From Pirellula sp. (GTDB lineage Bacteria > Planctomycetota > Planctomycetia > Pirellulales > PNKZ01): 64,000 bases of DNA. Positions 18,687 to 25,993 of this stretch are shown here, in pieces. A model generated the notes under the pieces. It was not told the origin of the DNA. It was given only the letters and a program-made list of their open reading frames with translations, and searched no databases. The first letter of the stretch is position 1. The number at the start of each line of letters is the position of its first letter. The position numbers and the translations under genes were made by a program. The stretch covers positions 62,001 to 126,000 of the forward strand of contig PNKZ01000002.1 in NCBI GenBank assembly GCA_013822735.1, in the 5' to 3' direction.

Positions 18687-20771
18687 CTAGGCTCGCAATG
18701 TCGCGCCGTGGCTCTTGGCACACGCTTCGACGACGCGCGTGCGCAGATCGTCGGCTTCCACGTTCGTGAGCGTGCGTTGCGGCGAGCGGAGCTGCAACGT
18801 TACGAGCAGGCTCTTCTTGCCCGGGCCGAGCCGCTTTTCATCGCGATACGGCTCCCCCTTCATATCGAACGATTCGACCAGCCCGTCGCCGCAGGCTCGC
18901 ACCGTGGCGGCCAAGTCGTTCCAGCGCACCTGTTCGTCGACCACGAGATTGATATCGCGTTCCATCGCCGGATAGGCGGGGGTCGGCACGTATCGAGGCA
19001 CGAGCACCGCGGCCCTCGCGAGCGGCGCAAGCTTCAGTTCGGCGACGATCGTGGGCTCGCGCAGGTCGAGCTTCTTCAGGCCTGCGGGGCTCACTTCACC
19101 GAGCACGCCGACCATTTCTCCTGCGAGCAGCAACTCGCAAGCCCGGCCGGCCGTGAGAAGGTCGTGCTTCGCGTCGCGCACTTCGAAGCGAGCGTCGGGC
19201 TGGAGCGCCGCCAAGATACCTTCGAGCACGCCTTTCAGATAAAAGAACGAGCTTGGCCGCGAGCCGGAACTCGTGAGCGCGAGCATCAATTCTTCTTGCG
19301 GCAGTTGGCCGGCGCGCGGCAAGTAGACCTTGGCCGTTTCGAAGAGTTCGATCGTTCGGTTGCCGGCCGCTTCATTCTCGCGCCGGGCCTTGAGTAGGCT
19401 CGGCACCAAGCTGCGGCGGAGCTTATCCGCACGTTCCAAAATCGGCATCTGCAACGCCAGCGGCGCGGCATCGGTCCACGGGCTGAACGACTCGCTAAGC
19501 CCGTCGTCGACGACGCTGATCGTCAGCGCTTCGTCGAACCCGCACGCGGTGAGCACGTGCCGCACTTTGGCAAGTACGCGATCTTCGTCGGTCCGCGCGC
19601 TGCGGGCCATCGGCACGCCGACGTCTTCCGGAATTTTGTCGTATCCGTGAATCCGGGCCACTTCTTCGATGAGATCGATCTCACGCTCGAGATCGCGCCG
19701 CCAGGAAGGAGGTGTAACGGTTACCTGTTCAGGGTTCAGGGTTCCCGGTTCAGGGTTATCGGACTTGTTGCTCGTAACCCCGAACTCTGAACCCCGAACT
19801 TCTTCCAACCCGAGCGCAGCGAGTATTCGCCGTACTTCCGGCATCGGTACGTCGATCCCGACGATTCGCTTAATACTCTTGGCTCGCAGCGTGATCGGCT
19901 CGCGCGGCTTGCGCGGCGCCGCGACGTCGATCATGCCCTCGGCCATTTCCCCGCCGCAGGTTTCCAGAATCAACTCGCAGCAGCGGCGGCTGACCCAATC
20001 GGCGTTCTCAACGTCGACGCCCCGCTCGAAGCGGTACGACGAATCGCTCCGCAGTGCGAGCTTCCGCGCCGTGGTGCGAATCGAAAGCGGATCGAAGGCG
20101 GCGCTCTCGATCAGCACTTCGGTCGTGGCCGTCGATACTTCCGAATCGACGCCTCCCATCACGCCGCCGATGGCCACGGGGCGTTCGGCATCGGCGATCA
20201 CGCACATGCCCGGCTCGAGCGCGTAACTCTTATGATTGATCGCTTCAAACTTCTCGCCGCTGCGGGCCTCGCGCACGATGATCTTCCGCCCGCGAAGCTT
20301 CGCGAGGTCGAAAGCATGCAACGGCTGCCCGGTTTCCATCAGCACGTAGTTCGTAATGTCGACGACGTTGTTCACGCTCGGCTGACCGATGGTCGCCAAC
20401 CGCTTTTGCAACCACGCCGGGCTCGGGCCGACCTTCACGCCGCGAATCACGCGGGCAGTGTACCGCGGGCAAAGCTCCGGGCATTCGACGGCGACCTGCG
20501 TGAGCGTCTCAACCTTCGTCGCGCCGGCCTTCGGCGCGGCGGCGGGCAGCTTCAGCGGCGCACCGAACAATACCGCCGCTTCCCGTGCGAGCCCGATGTG
20601 CCCGAGGCAGTCGGGCCGATTGCTGGTGATTTCCAAGTCGACGCACCAATCGTCGCCGACGGCCGTGGTGCTTTCGTGATTGAAGCCGGCCATCATCATG
20701 CGCAGCGCAAACTCATCAACGCCGACGCTAAGCGGCACAAGCGAATTCAGCCACTGGTAGGAAATGAGCAT
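18687..20771 (-). CDS. pheT: Phenylalanine--tRNA ligase beta subunit, short form with in-frame repeat insertion
   Basis: 694 residues: B1 region at the N-terminus, B3/B4 core (ITSNRPDCLGHIGLARE; MGGVDSEVS; RKLALRSDSSYRFERG), B5, catalytic-like core (RIHGYDKIPEDVGVP) and C-terminal anticodon-binding (FDX-ACB) domain (PTPAYPAMERDINLVV). The tRNA-binding OB fold (B2, usually near residues 40-150 in long bacterial PheT) is absent. Residues about 325-349 are extra and are encoded by a 7-nt-period palindromic repeat in the B5 hairpin. Partner of PheS, whose stop lies 3 bp upstream. Makes Phe-tRNA in the cytoplasm as an alpha2beta2 enzyme. Confidence 0.96.
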   Translation of the reverse strand: MLISYQWLNSLVPLSVGVDEFALRMMMAGFNHESTTAVGDDWCVDLEITSNRPDCLGHIGLAREAAVLFGAPLKLPAAAPKAGATKVETLTQVAVECPELCPRYTARVIRGVKVGPSPAWLQKRLATIGQPSVNNVVDITNYVLMETGQPLHAFDLAKLRGRKIIVREARSGEKFEAINHKSYALEPGMCVIADAERPVAIGGVMGGVDSEVSTATTEVLIESAAFDPLSIRTTARKLALRSDSSYRFERGVDVENADWVSRRCCELILETCGGEMAEGMIDVAAPRKPREPITLRAKSIKRIVGIDVPMPEVRRILAALGLEEVRGSEFGVTSNKSDNPEPGTLNPEQVTVTPPSWRRDLEREIDLIEEVARIHGYDKIPEDVGVPMARSARTDEDRVLAKVRHVLTACGFDEALTISVVDDGLSESFSPWTDAAPLALQMPILERADKLRRSLVPSLLKARRENEAAGNRTIELFETAKVYLPRAGQLPQEELMLALTSSGSRPSSFFYLKGVLEGILAALQPDARFEVRDAKHDLLTAGRACELLLAGEMVGVLGEVSPAGLKKLDLREPTIVAELKLAPLARAAVLVPRYVPTPAYPAMERDINLVVDEQVRWNDLAATVRACGDGLVESFDMKGEPYRDEKRLGPGKKSLLVTLQLRSPQRTLTNVEADDLRTRVVEACAKSHGATLRA
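19727..19802. repeat. Heptad inverted repeat inside pheT
   Basis: Left arm 19727-19761: five heptads (gttcagg, gttcagg, gttcccg, gttcagg, gttatcg). Spacer 19762-19774. Right arm 19775-19802: taacccc, gaactct, gaacccc, gaacttc, which is the inverted complement. It encodes PheT residues about 325-349 without breaking the frame. Confidence 0.9.
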
Positions 20772-20774
20772 GGC

Positions 20775-21848
20775 TTAGAACTGTTCCAAAAATCGGACGT
20801 CGTTCCGATAAAACTCGCGAATATCCGTGACCTGATGGCGGCGAGCACAGACGCGCTCGACACCCAGCCCGAAAGCGAATCCGCTGACTTCTTCGGGATC
20901 GTAGCCGACGGCGCGCAAGACGTTCGGGTCGACCATGCCGGCTCCGCCCATTTCGATCCACCGGTCGTTCCACTGCATGTCGACTTCGACGCTCGGCTCC
21001 GTGAACGGGAAGAACGACGGGCGAAAGCGGATGTGCACTTCGCCGCCGAAGTAGCTGCCGGCGAACAGTCGCAGCGTGCTCTTCAGGTCGGCCATCGTCA
21101 CATGCTTGTCGATGAGCAAGCCTTCGATCTGATGAAACATCGGATAGTGCGTGGCATCGGCCGTGTCGGGCCGATAAACGCGGCCGAGCGAAATGATGCG
21201 CACCGGCGGCGGTTGGTTCTCCATCACGCGAATCTGCACCGTGCTCGTTTGGCTACGGAGGAGAAGTTCAGGGTTTTTCGGATCAGTGTTCGAGGTTGAA
21301 GAGGAACCCTGAACCCCGAACCCTGAACCCTGAACCTTGCCGGCGACGGCAAGGTAGAAATTCTCCAGCGGATCGCGGGCCGGGTGGGCCTTTGGAATAT
21401 TCAGCGCTTCGAAGTTGTGCCGCTCGTCCTCGATCTCGGGGCCGTGCGCGACGGTGAAGCCGAGCCGGCCCATGATGTCTTTGAGCTCTTCGATCGTCTG
21501 CGTCAGCGGATGTAGATGTCCGAGTCGCGGACGCAGGCCGGGCTGTGTCGGGTCGAACGGCGGACCGGCGGCGACCTTCGCTCCGCCCGCCCCGGCGCGC
21601 TCTTGCGCCTCGGCGAAAGCGGCTTCGATTGCCGCCTTCACGTCGTTGAACTTCTTGCCCGCGGCCGGCTTGTCGTCTTTGCCGACGGTGCCGAGCCCCT
21701 TCTGCGCGTCTTTCAAGCGGCCCGACTTCGCGCCGAGGAATTCGACGCGCGCGGCCTCGAGCGCCGCGGCATCAGCGGCGGCGGCAAACTTCGTAGCGGC
21801 CTCGGCCGCCAGTGCGTCGAGGTCGGAAATGAAAGCGGCGAGCGACAT
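20775..21848 (-). CDS. pheS: Phenylalanine--tRNA ligase alpha subunit with in-frame repeat insertion
   Basis: 357 residues. The N-terminal coiled coil (1-90) is followed by the class-II core: motif 2 region ([19 protein letters not shown]), [17 protein letters not shown] and motif 3 ([11 protein letters not shown]). Residues about 172-194, between FYLAVAGK and [11 protein letters not shown], are not part of the normal protein. They correspond to a heptad inverted repeat (21266-21338) in the loop just before the motif normally written LLRTHTSPVQ. Translation is coupled to pheT (3 bp gap). The region directly upstream of the ATG is another heptad repeat and has no clear Shine-Dalgarno site. Confidence 0.96.
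   Translation of the reverse strand: MSLAAFISDLDALAAEAATKFAAAADAAALEAARVEFLGAKSGRLKDAQKGLGTVGKDDKPAAGKKFNDVKAAIEAAFAEAQERAGAGGAKVAAGPPFDPTQPGLRPRLGHLHPLTQTIEELKDIMGRLGFTVAHGPEIEDERHNFEALNIPKAHPARDPLENFYLAVAGKVQGSGFGVQGSSSTSNTDPKNPELLLRSQTSTVQIRVMENQPPPVRIISLGRVYRPDTADATHYPMFHQIEGLLIDKHVTMADLKSTLRLFAGSYFGGEVHIRFRPSFFPFTEPSVEVDMQWNDRWIEMGGAGMVDPNVLRAVGYDPEEVSGFAFGLGVERVCARRHQVTDIREFYRNDVRFLEQF
21266..21338. repeat. Heptad inverted repeat inside pheS
   Basis: Right arm 21304-21338 is five clean heptads (gaaccct, gaacccc, gaaccct, gaaccct, gaacctt). The left arm from 21266 is more degenerate (gttcagg, gtttttc, ggatcag, tgttcga, ggttgaa). Same word family and same reading frame as the pheT copy: both encode a GS-x-FGV and an NPE stretch. 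Confidence 0.88.
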
Positions 21849-21850
21849 GG

Positions 21851-21957
21851 CGGAGACCCGAGACAGGAGACTTCAGACCGGAGAAGTGGAAGTCCGGTCC
21901 ACGAAAGACCGGTAGCTTGGAAAGTCTCCGGTCTCTCGTCTCCAGTCTCCCGTCTTG
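21851..21957. repeat. Heptad inverted repeat filling the rplT-pheS gap
   Basis: Left arm 21851-21885: cggagac, ccgagac, aggagac, ttcagac, cggagaa. Right arm 21923-21957: agtctcc, ggtctct, cgtctcc, agtctcc, cgtcttg. The word (GGAGACN) differs from the copies inside pheS and pheT, but the layout is the same. It occupies nearly the whole 115-bp gap and ends 3 bases before the pheS ATG. Confidence 0.9.
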
Positions 21958-21963
21958 CTGCGC

Positions 21964-22326
21964 TTAGGCCTTGGCTTCGAGCGCGCCCTTCACCAGGGCA
22001 AACACTGCGTCAAACGCGGCCGGATCGCTGATCGCCATTTCCGAGAGGGTCTTGCGATCGAGTTCGATGTTCGCCTTCACCATGCCGGCGATGAACTGGC
22101 TGTAGCGCAAGCCCCGTTCGCGGCAGGCGGCGTTCAAACGCACGATCCACAGAGCGCGGATATTACGGCGCTTCGTCTTGCGATCGCGGAACGCATAGAC
22201 GCCGGCCTTGATGAGGGTTTCCTTGGCCGTGCGGAACATCTTGCGACGACCGCCGACGAAACCCTTGACCTTCTTACGGAGACGCTTCTTCGCTTGGGTG
22301 CGTGCCGCACCTTTCATAGAACGCAT
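21964..22326 (-). CDS. rplT: 50S ribosomal protein L20
   Basis: 120 residues with the L20 pattern: basic N-terminal helix (KGFVGGRRKMFRTAKE), YAFRDRKTKRRNIRALWI, RLNAACRERGLRYSQFI and the C-terminal MAISDPAAFDAV. L20 binds 23S rRNA early in assembly and in several bacteria represses its own operon. It follows rpmI (209-bp gap) and precedes pheS. An infC gene, often the first gene of this cluster, is not present upstream in the window. Confidence 0.97.
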   Translation of the reverse strand: MRSMKGAARTQAKKRLRKKVKGFVGGRRKMFRTAKETLIKAGVYAFRDRKTKRRNIRALWIVRLNAACRERGLRYSQFIAGMVKANIELDRKTLSEMAISDPAAFDAVFALVKGALEAKA

Positions 22327-22502
22327 GGAACCAACCTTACCCTTCTGATTAACAAGCCTAAGGCCCCGCCAATAAGTTCGGCGGCGTTTTTTCCAGCCCG
22401 ACCTGCAATGGTGCGGCGGCGTTGTACGTCAACGCTACGCCGCAAGTGCCGCAGGCTTTCACCCGCAGCGTATCGAGCGCTTCGCTCGATGTTCCTCTTC
22501 AC

Positions 22503-22549
22503 TAGTAACTAGCTACCAGCTACCAGCAACTTCATTTAGTAGCTGTTGC
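22503..22549. repeat. Heptad repeat at the rpmI stop codon
   Basis: Left arm 22503-22530: tagtaac, tagctac, cagctac, cagcaac. A shorter complementary right arm (agtagctgttgc, 22538-22549) overlaps the last codons of rpmI, so the terminal Asn-Ser-Tyr of L35 is encoded within it. Confidence 0.75.
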
Positions 22550-22739
22550 CGCACAACAAGCGTGCAACGCGCTTCGATTCGCTCTTTGTCGTGGCCGACG
22601 TGCCGCGGAGCTTACGCTTCCGCTTTTGCGACATCCGGCTCGCCAAGTGGCTCGTGCCGGCGCTGCGATGCATGGCAATGCCGGTCGCCGACAAGCGGAA
22701 CCGCTTCTTCGTACCCTTGTGAGTCTTCATCTTCGGCAT
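22536..22739 (-). CDS. rpmI: 50S ribosomal protein L35
   Basis: 67 residues starting MPKMKTHKGTKKRFRLSATG, with SHLASRMSQKRKRKLRG in the middle and KRVARLLCG near the end, as expected for L35. The last three residues (NSY) appear to come from a repeat that abuts the gene. First gene of the rpmI-rplT-pheS-pheT run on the minus strand. Confidence 0.96.
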   Translation of the reverse strand: MPKMKTHKGTKKRFRLSATGIAMHRSAGTSHLASRMSQKRKRKLRGTSATTKSESKRVARLLCGNSY

Positions 22740-22850
22740 AGGTCACCAATCTCGATCTCGAAAGAGTTTCCGGCGTTGCGTCTCGAACTTCCTTCGCAAA
22801 GGAGGCTCGGTGCGACTGCTCGACAACTTCCGTAAGTTGGAAAGCCCGTC

Positions 22851-22856
22851 ATTATA
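22851..22856 (-). promoter_or_regulatory. Candidate -10 element for rpmI operon
   Basis: A perfect TATAAT on the minus strand, about 110 bases before rpmI. No good -35 is seen. The leader contains a small hairpin (CAACTT-ACGG-AAGTTG, 22823-22838) that could take part in L20-type autoregulation; this is speculation. Confidence 0.35.
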
Positions 22857-23046
22857 AGTTGTTACGGCTCCGGTGGAAGTCCATTCGGCGGAATGATCCT
22901 CGGTTCTTGAGCAGGGGCAGATAAACCTCGACGGGGCGGCGAATATTTGCGTTGCCGTGGGCGTCAAAACCTTGGATATTCGCAGCTTACCGGCCGTTTT
23001 GCCCGCCGCCGCTTCGACCCCGCCGACACCCTCCCGGAACCCCCCA

Positions 23047-24303
23047 ATGCCCGCCGCCGCCTGGCTTTCGAGCCTCGTGCTGTCGTTTGCCGCCGTTCTG
23101 CCCGACGCGCCGTCGTTGCCGGCACATGCCTGGCCCCGCTGGCGCGGCCCTGCGGAAAACGGCCACACCACGGAAACCACGCTCCCGGTGAAATGGTCCG
23201 ACGCCGAGCTCGCGTGGAAAACGCCGCTCCCCGGCAACGGGCAATCGTCGCCGATTATTTGGGGCGATCGCATTTTCCTCACCACGGCCCTGGATAAGGG
23301 GCGCGAGCGGGTCGTGTTCTGCGTCGACCGCAAGAGCGGCAAGATTCTCTGGCAGCAAAGCGCCTGGAAGGGGGAACCGGAGAAGGTGCACATCATGAAC
23401 GGCTGGGCCTCGCCGAGCTGTGCGACCGACGGCCAAATCGTCGTCGCGTTTTTCGGCCTCGGCGGCATCCATGCCTACACGGTCGACGGCGCGCCGCTCT
23501 GGTCGCGCGATCTCGGCAAGTTTGAAAGCCCCTGGGGCGTCTCGGCCTGCCCGGTGATCGTCGACGACAAAGTCATTCAAAACTGCGACGCCGACGTCGG
23601 GGGCTATATCACGGCGCTCGACAAGCAGACGGGGAAAGACGTTTGGAAAACGGAGCGCACACTGAAGTCCGATCCGGAGCAATCGATGCGCGGCTGGAGT
23701 ACGCCGATCGTCGTCAACGCCGCAGGCCGCCGCGAAGTGGTGCTCAACGGGCACGACGGCGTTCGCGCTTATGATCCGGCGACCGGCAAAGAACTCTGGT
23801 ACTGCAAAGGCTTCAACGGCCGGGGCGAGCCGACCGTGACGCCGGCCGGCGATCTCCTCACCGTCGTCAACGGACTCTCGGGCGACTTCTACGCCGTGAA
23901 GCCCGGCGGCTCCGGCGACGTGACGGCGACGCACATGGCTTGGCACACGCCGCGCAAAGACGGCCGCGATTGCCCGTCGCCGATCGTCATCGGAAAATAT
24001 GCGCTCGTCGTCAGCATGTCGGGCATCACCACCTGTTACGACGCCGTCGACGGCCACATGTATTGGAAGGAACGGCTCACCGGCAAGTTCAGCGGGTCGC
24101 CGATCGCCGCCAACGGGCTGGCGTATCTCCTGAACGAAGACGGCGTCACGTACGTCGTTCGCCCCGGTGAAACGCTCGACATCGTTGCCGAGAACGCCCT
24201 TACGGCAAGCGACGAAGAAATCTTCCGCGCCTCGACGACTCCCTGCGACGGACAACTGTTCCTGCGTTCGACGACAACGCTGTATTGCGTGGGGAAGAAG
24301 TAG
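23047..24303 (+). CDS. Secreted PQQ-like beta-propeller protein
   Basis: From ATG 23047 (418 residues) there is a signal peptide (MPAAAWLSSLVLSFAAVL, cut near PAHA). Repeated beta-propeller blades follow, with the typical Trp-rich ends: WPRWRGP, GKILWQQSAWKG, GAPLWSRDLGK, GKDVWKTERTL, GKELWYCKGF and GHMYWKERLTGKFSGSP. Such proteins are common in planctomycetes; binding of PQQ is not assured, and most are probably structural or binding proteins in the envelope. A GTG at 22957 would extend the N-terminus by 30 residues but puts the signal peptide in an odd place. Confidence 0.88.
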   Translation: MPAAAWLSSLVLSFAAVLPDAPSLPAHAWPRWRGPAENGHTTETTLPVKWSDAELAWKTPLPGNGQSSPIIWGDRIFLTTALDKGRERVVFCVDRKSGKILWQQSAWKGEPEKVHIMNGWASPSCATDGQIVVAFFGLGGIHAYTVDGAPLWSRDLGKFESPWGVSACPVIVDDKVIQNCDADVGGYITALDKQTGKDVWKTERTLKSDPEQSMRGWSTPIVVNAAGRREVVLNGHDGVRAYDPATGKELWYCKGFNGRGEPTVTPAGDLLTVVNGLSGDFYAVKPGGSGDVTATHMAWHTPRKDGRDCPSPIVIGKYALVVSMSGITTCYDAVDGHMYWKERLTGKFSGSPIAANGLAYLLNEDGVTYVVRPGETLDIVAENALTASDEEIFRASTTPCDGQLFLRSTTTLYCVGKK

Positions 24304-24326
24304 CTGATCGCGCGACGTCGATAAAC

Positions 24327-24432
24327 ATTAGCCCCCGGCGAGCCGCCGGGGGCAGAGCGTGTCGCATCAAGACGGAGAACGCGTTACTTATCGGCAACGC
24401 ACATGGCCCCCGGCGGCTCGCCGGGGGCTAAC
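24327..24432. repeat. Paired GC-rich REP-like hairpins
   Basis: Two 23-base hairpins (24331-24353 and 24406-24428) with stems of GCCCCCGGCG type face each other in inverted orientation. They are bounded by ATTA and TAA, with a 52-base spacer. They sit between the convergent stops of the propeller gene and the secreted protein, where they could also act as terminators. The same design occurs at 25781-25887 and 55269-55326. Confidence 0.85.
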
Positions 24433-24434
24433 GA

Positions 24435-25829
24435 TCATTCGGTGCGTGTTCCCGTGATCGACTTCAAGCGAACGCCTTCGCCCGGCGCCGGGTCTTCCGT
24501 CGGATCGAGCCGCAGCGCGATGATCGCTCCTTGATAGTTCGCGTGTTGCGAGAGATCGATCTCGTACGTGCGCATTGTGCCGTCGGGCACGACGTCGAAG
24601 TTTACGGCGCTCGGTTCTGAGAAGCCCGCTTCGCCGAGCCGCTGCCAATAAAGGCGCGCGTGCTGTTGCTTTTGGCGAAAGGCGGCCGTGACGTAAAGCT
24701 TCGGCGCGTCCGCGGCGAGCCAGAAATCGCGGGCGCTCGTCAGGTGCGGATCACGGCCGTCGAACGTGACGTCGAGTTCGCCGCGAATCGGCCAGCCCGA
24801 GTCGTGAGCATGCGCATAGCGCCAATGTCGGCGATCGCGCTCAAAGCGGAAGTTTGGCCCGCGCGGAGTTTTGTCGGCATGCGTCGTGACGTAGTCGCGA
24901 ATCTCCGGGAGCGTCCCCAGGATCAGCACGTAGCGATAGTCGTAGTCGATGTTGTGGTCGATGATCTCGGTTTGCACCGGGGCGATGTAGCCGGTCGGCC
25001 CGTCTTTGGTGCCGCCGACGCCGGTCTTCCCCGCAAAGCCGCCGGAGAACTCGAAACAGCCGGGATGCCAAACGCCGAGTCCCCAATCTTGCTCGTTCAA
25101 GAGCGCGGCCCAGTTCTCCGTCATGGTCGTGTGCCGCCAGGGGAAACCCTTCCCGTTCGTCACGTCGAAGTGCGTGAGCGCGTCCCCCGTGTACGGCTTC
25201 GGGCCCTGGTAGCTCACATGCCGGTAGTACGGCCCGTTCACGTACACGGCCGGCAACTCCTGATGTCGGGCCGGGTACTGCGTTTTGTCGCTGCGACGGT
25301 TGACCATCCGACTGCGGACATGGGCCGTCGCTCCGTCGAGCCGAACCCAAGATTCGAACTCGCACTCGGCCGGCACGTCGTCGAGCGGCCATTGCATGGG
25401 AATGCAGCGCACGTACAACTCTTGCTTGGCTTCATCGAGGCGGAACTCGAGGATCTTTGAGCCGTGTTTGTAATCGTCGCCGGTTTGAATGGGGTTCCAG
25501 CCGATGTGCGCCCAATGCGGCTGCGGCTTCTTCTCGCCCACGGTGAACGGCACCGGGCCGGAGTAGAACGACATTTGAATCTGCCGTCCGAGATCGAAGT
25601 TGTTGACGACATTCTCGTCGCGGCCGCTCGGCGAGAAGTAGCTGATACAGCCGCCGCGCGAGAGATCAACGCCGAGTCGGACGGCGCCGTTGTCCAAAAA
25701 CTTTTCGCCGGGCGTTTCCGCGGAAAGCAGATTCGCTGAGCAGCTAAACATCGCGATGATCGCGGCAACGGTGCAAACTGCATGAGCCCCCGGCGAGTCG
25801 CCGCGGGCACACGACGTTGCTTGATTCAT
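24435..25829 (-). CDS. Secreted protein of unknown function
   Basis: A 464-residue protein, if it starts at ATG 25829. Its hydrophobic export signal (AVCTVAAIIAMFSCSANLLSA) is preceded by residues encoded inside a REP-like repeat, so the natural start may have been displaced. I do not recognise the family. The body has many aromatic residues and beta-rich stretches (NGAVRLGVDLSRGGCISYF; LEFRLDEAKQELYVRC; WGLGVWHPGCFEFSGGF; YIAPVQTEIIDHNIDYDY), consistent with a carbohydrate-binding or glycoside-hydrolase-like beta-sandwich, but no catalytic motif is evident. It probably works outside the cytoplasm. Confidence 0.75.
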   Translation of the reverse strand: MNQATSCARGDSPGAHAVCTVAAIIAMFSCSANLLSAETPGEKFLDNGAVRLGVDLSRGGCISYFSPSGRDENVVNNFDLGRQIQMSFYSGPVPFTVGEKKPQPHWAHIGWNPIQTGDDYKHGSKILEFRLDEAKQELYVRCIPMQWPLDDVPAECEFESWVRLDGATAHVRSRMVNRRSDKTQYPARHQELPAVYVNGPYYRHVSYQGPKPYTGDALTHFDVTNGKGFPWRHTTMTENWAALLNEQDWGLGVWHPGCFEFSGGFAGKTGVGGTKDGPTGYIAPVQTEIIDHNIDYDYRYVLILGTLPEIRDYVTTHADKTPRGPNFRFERDRRHWRYAHAHDSGWPIRGELDVTFDGRDPHLTSARDFWLAADAPKLYVTAAFRQKQQHARLYWQRLGEAGFSEPSAVNFDVVPDGTMRTYEIDLSQHANYQGAIIALRLDPTEDPAPGEGVRLKSITGTRTE

Positions 25830-25887
25830 ACAACATAATCTCATAGTGGATCGCCGATTGCCCCCGGCGACTCGCCGGGGGCTCATG
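25781..25887. repeat. Paired REP-like hairpins overlapping a gene start
   Basis: Left copy 25781-25808 and right copy 25860-25887 are near-identical inverted copies beginning catgagcccccggcgagtcg. The start codon (25829) and first codons of the secreted protein on the minus strand fall inside this element. Confidence 0.88.
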
Positions 25888-25900
25888 TTTTGTTGAGTGT

Positions 25901-25993
25901 CGTAGGGTGGGTCGAGCAACGCGAGGCCCACGCGGCGCATACCGAAATAACTCCAAGACCGCGTGGGCCTCACTTCGTTCGACCCACCCTACG
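25901..25993. repeat. Long imperfect inverted repeat (GTAGGGTGGGTC family)
   Basis: Left arm 25901-25936 starts cgtagggtgggtcgag; right arm 25957-25993 ends gacccaccctacg. Arms of about 36 bases pair with few mismatches. The right arm contains the TAG stop codon of the acyl-CoA ligase. A MITE-like or REP-like non-coding element. Confidence 0.88.

Noticed and set aside
22366-22392. Hairpin CCGCC...GGCGG followed by a T run between rplT and rpmI
   Set aside because: It has terminator shape only on the plus strand, where no gene is transcribed; both neighbours are on the minus strand.
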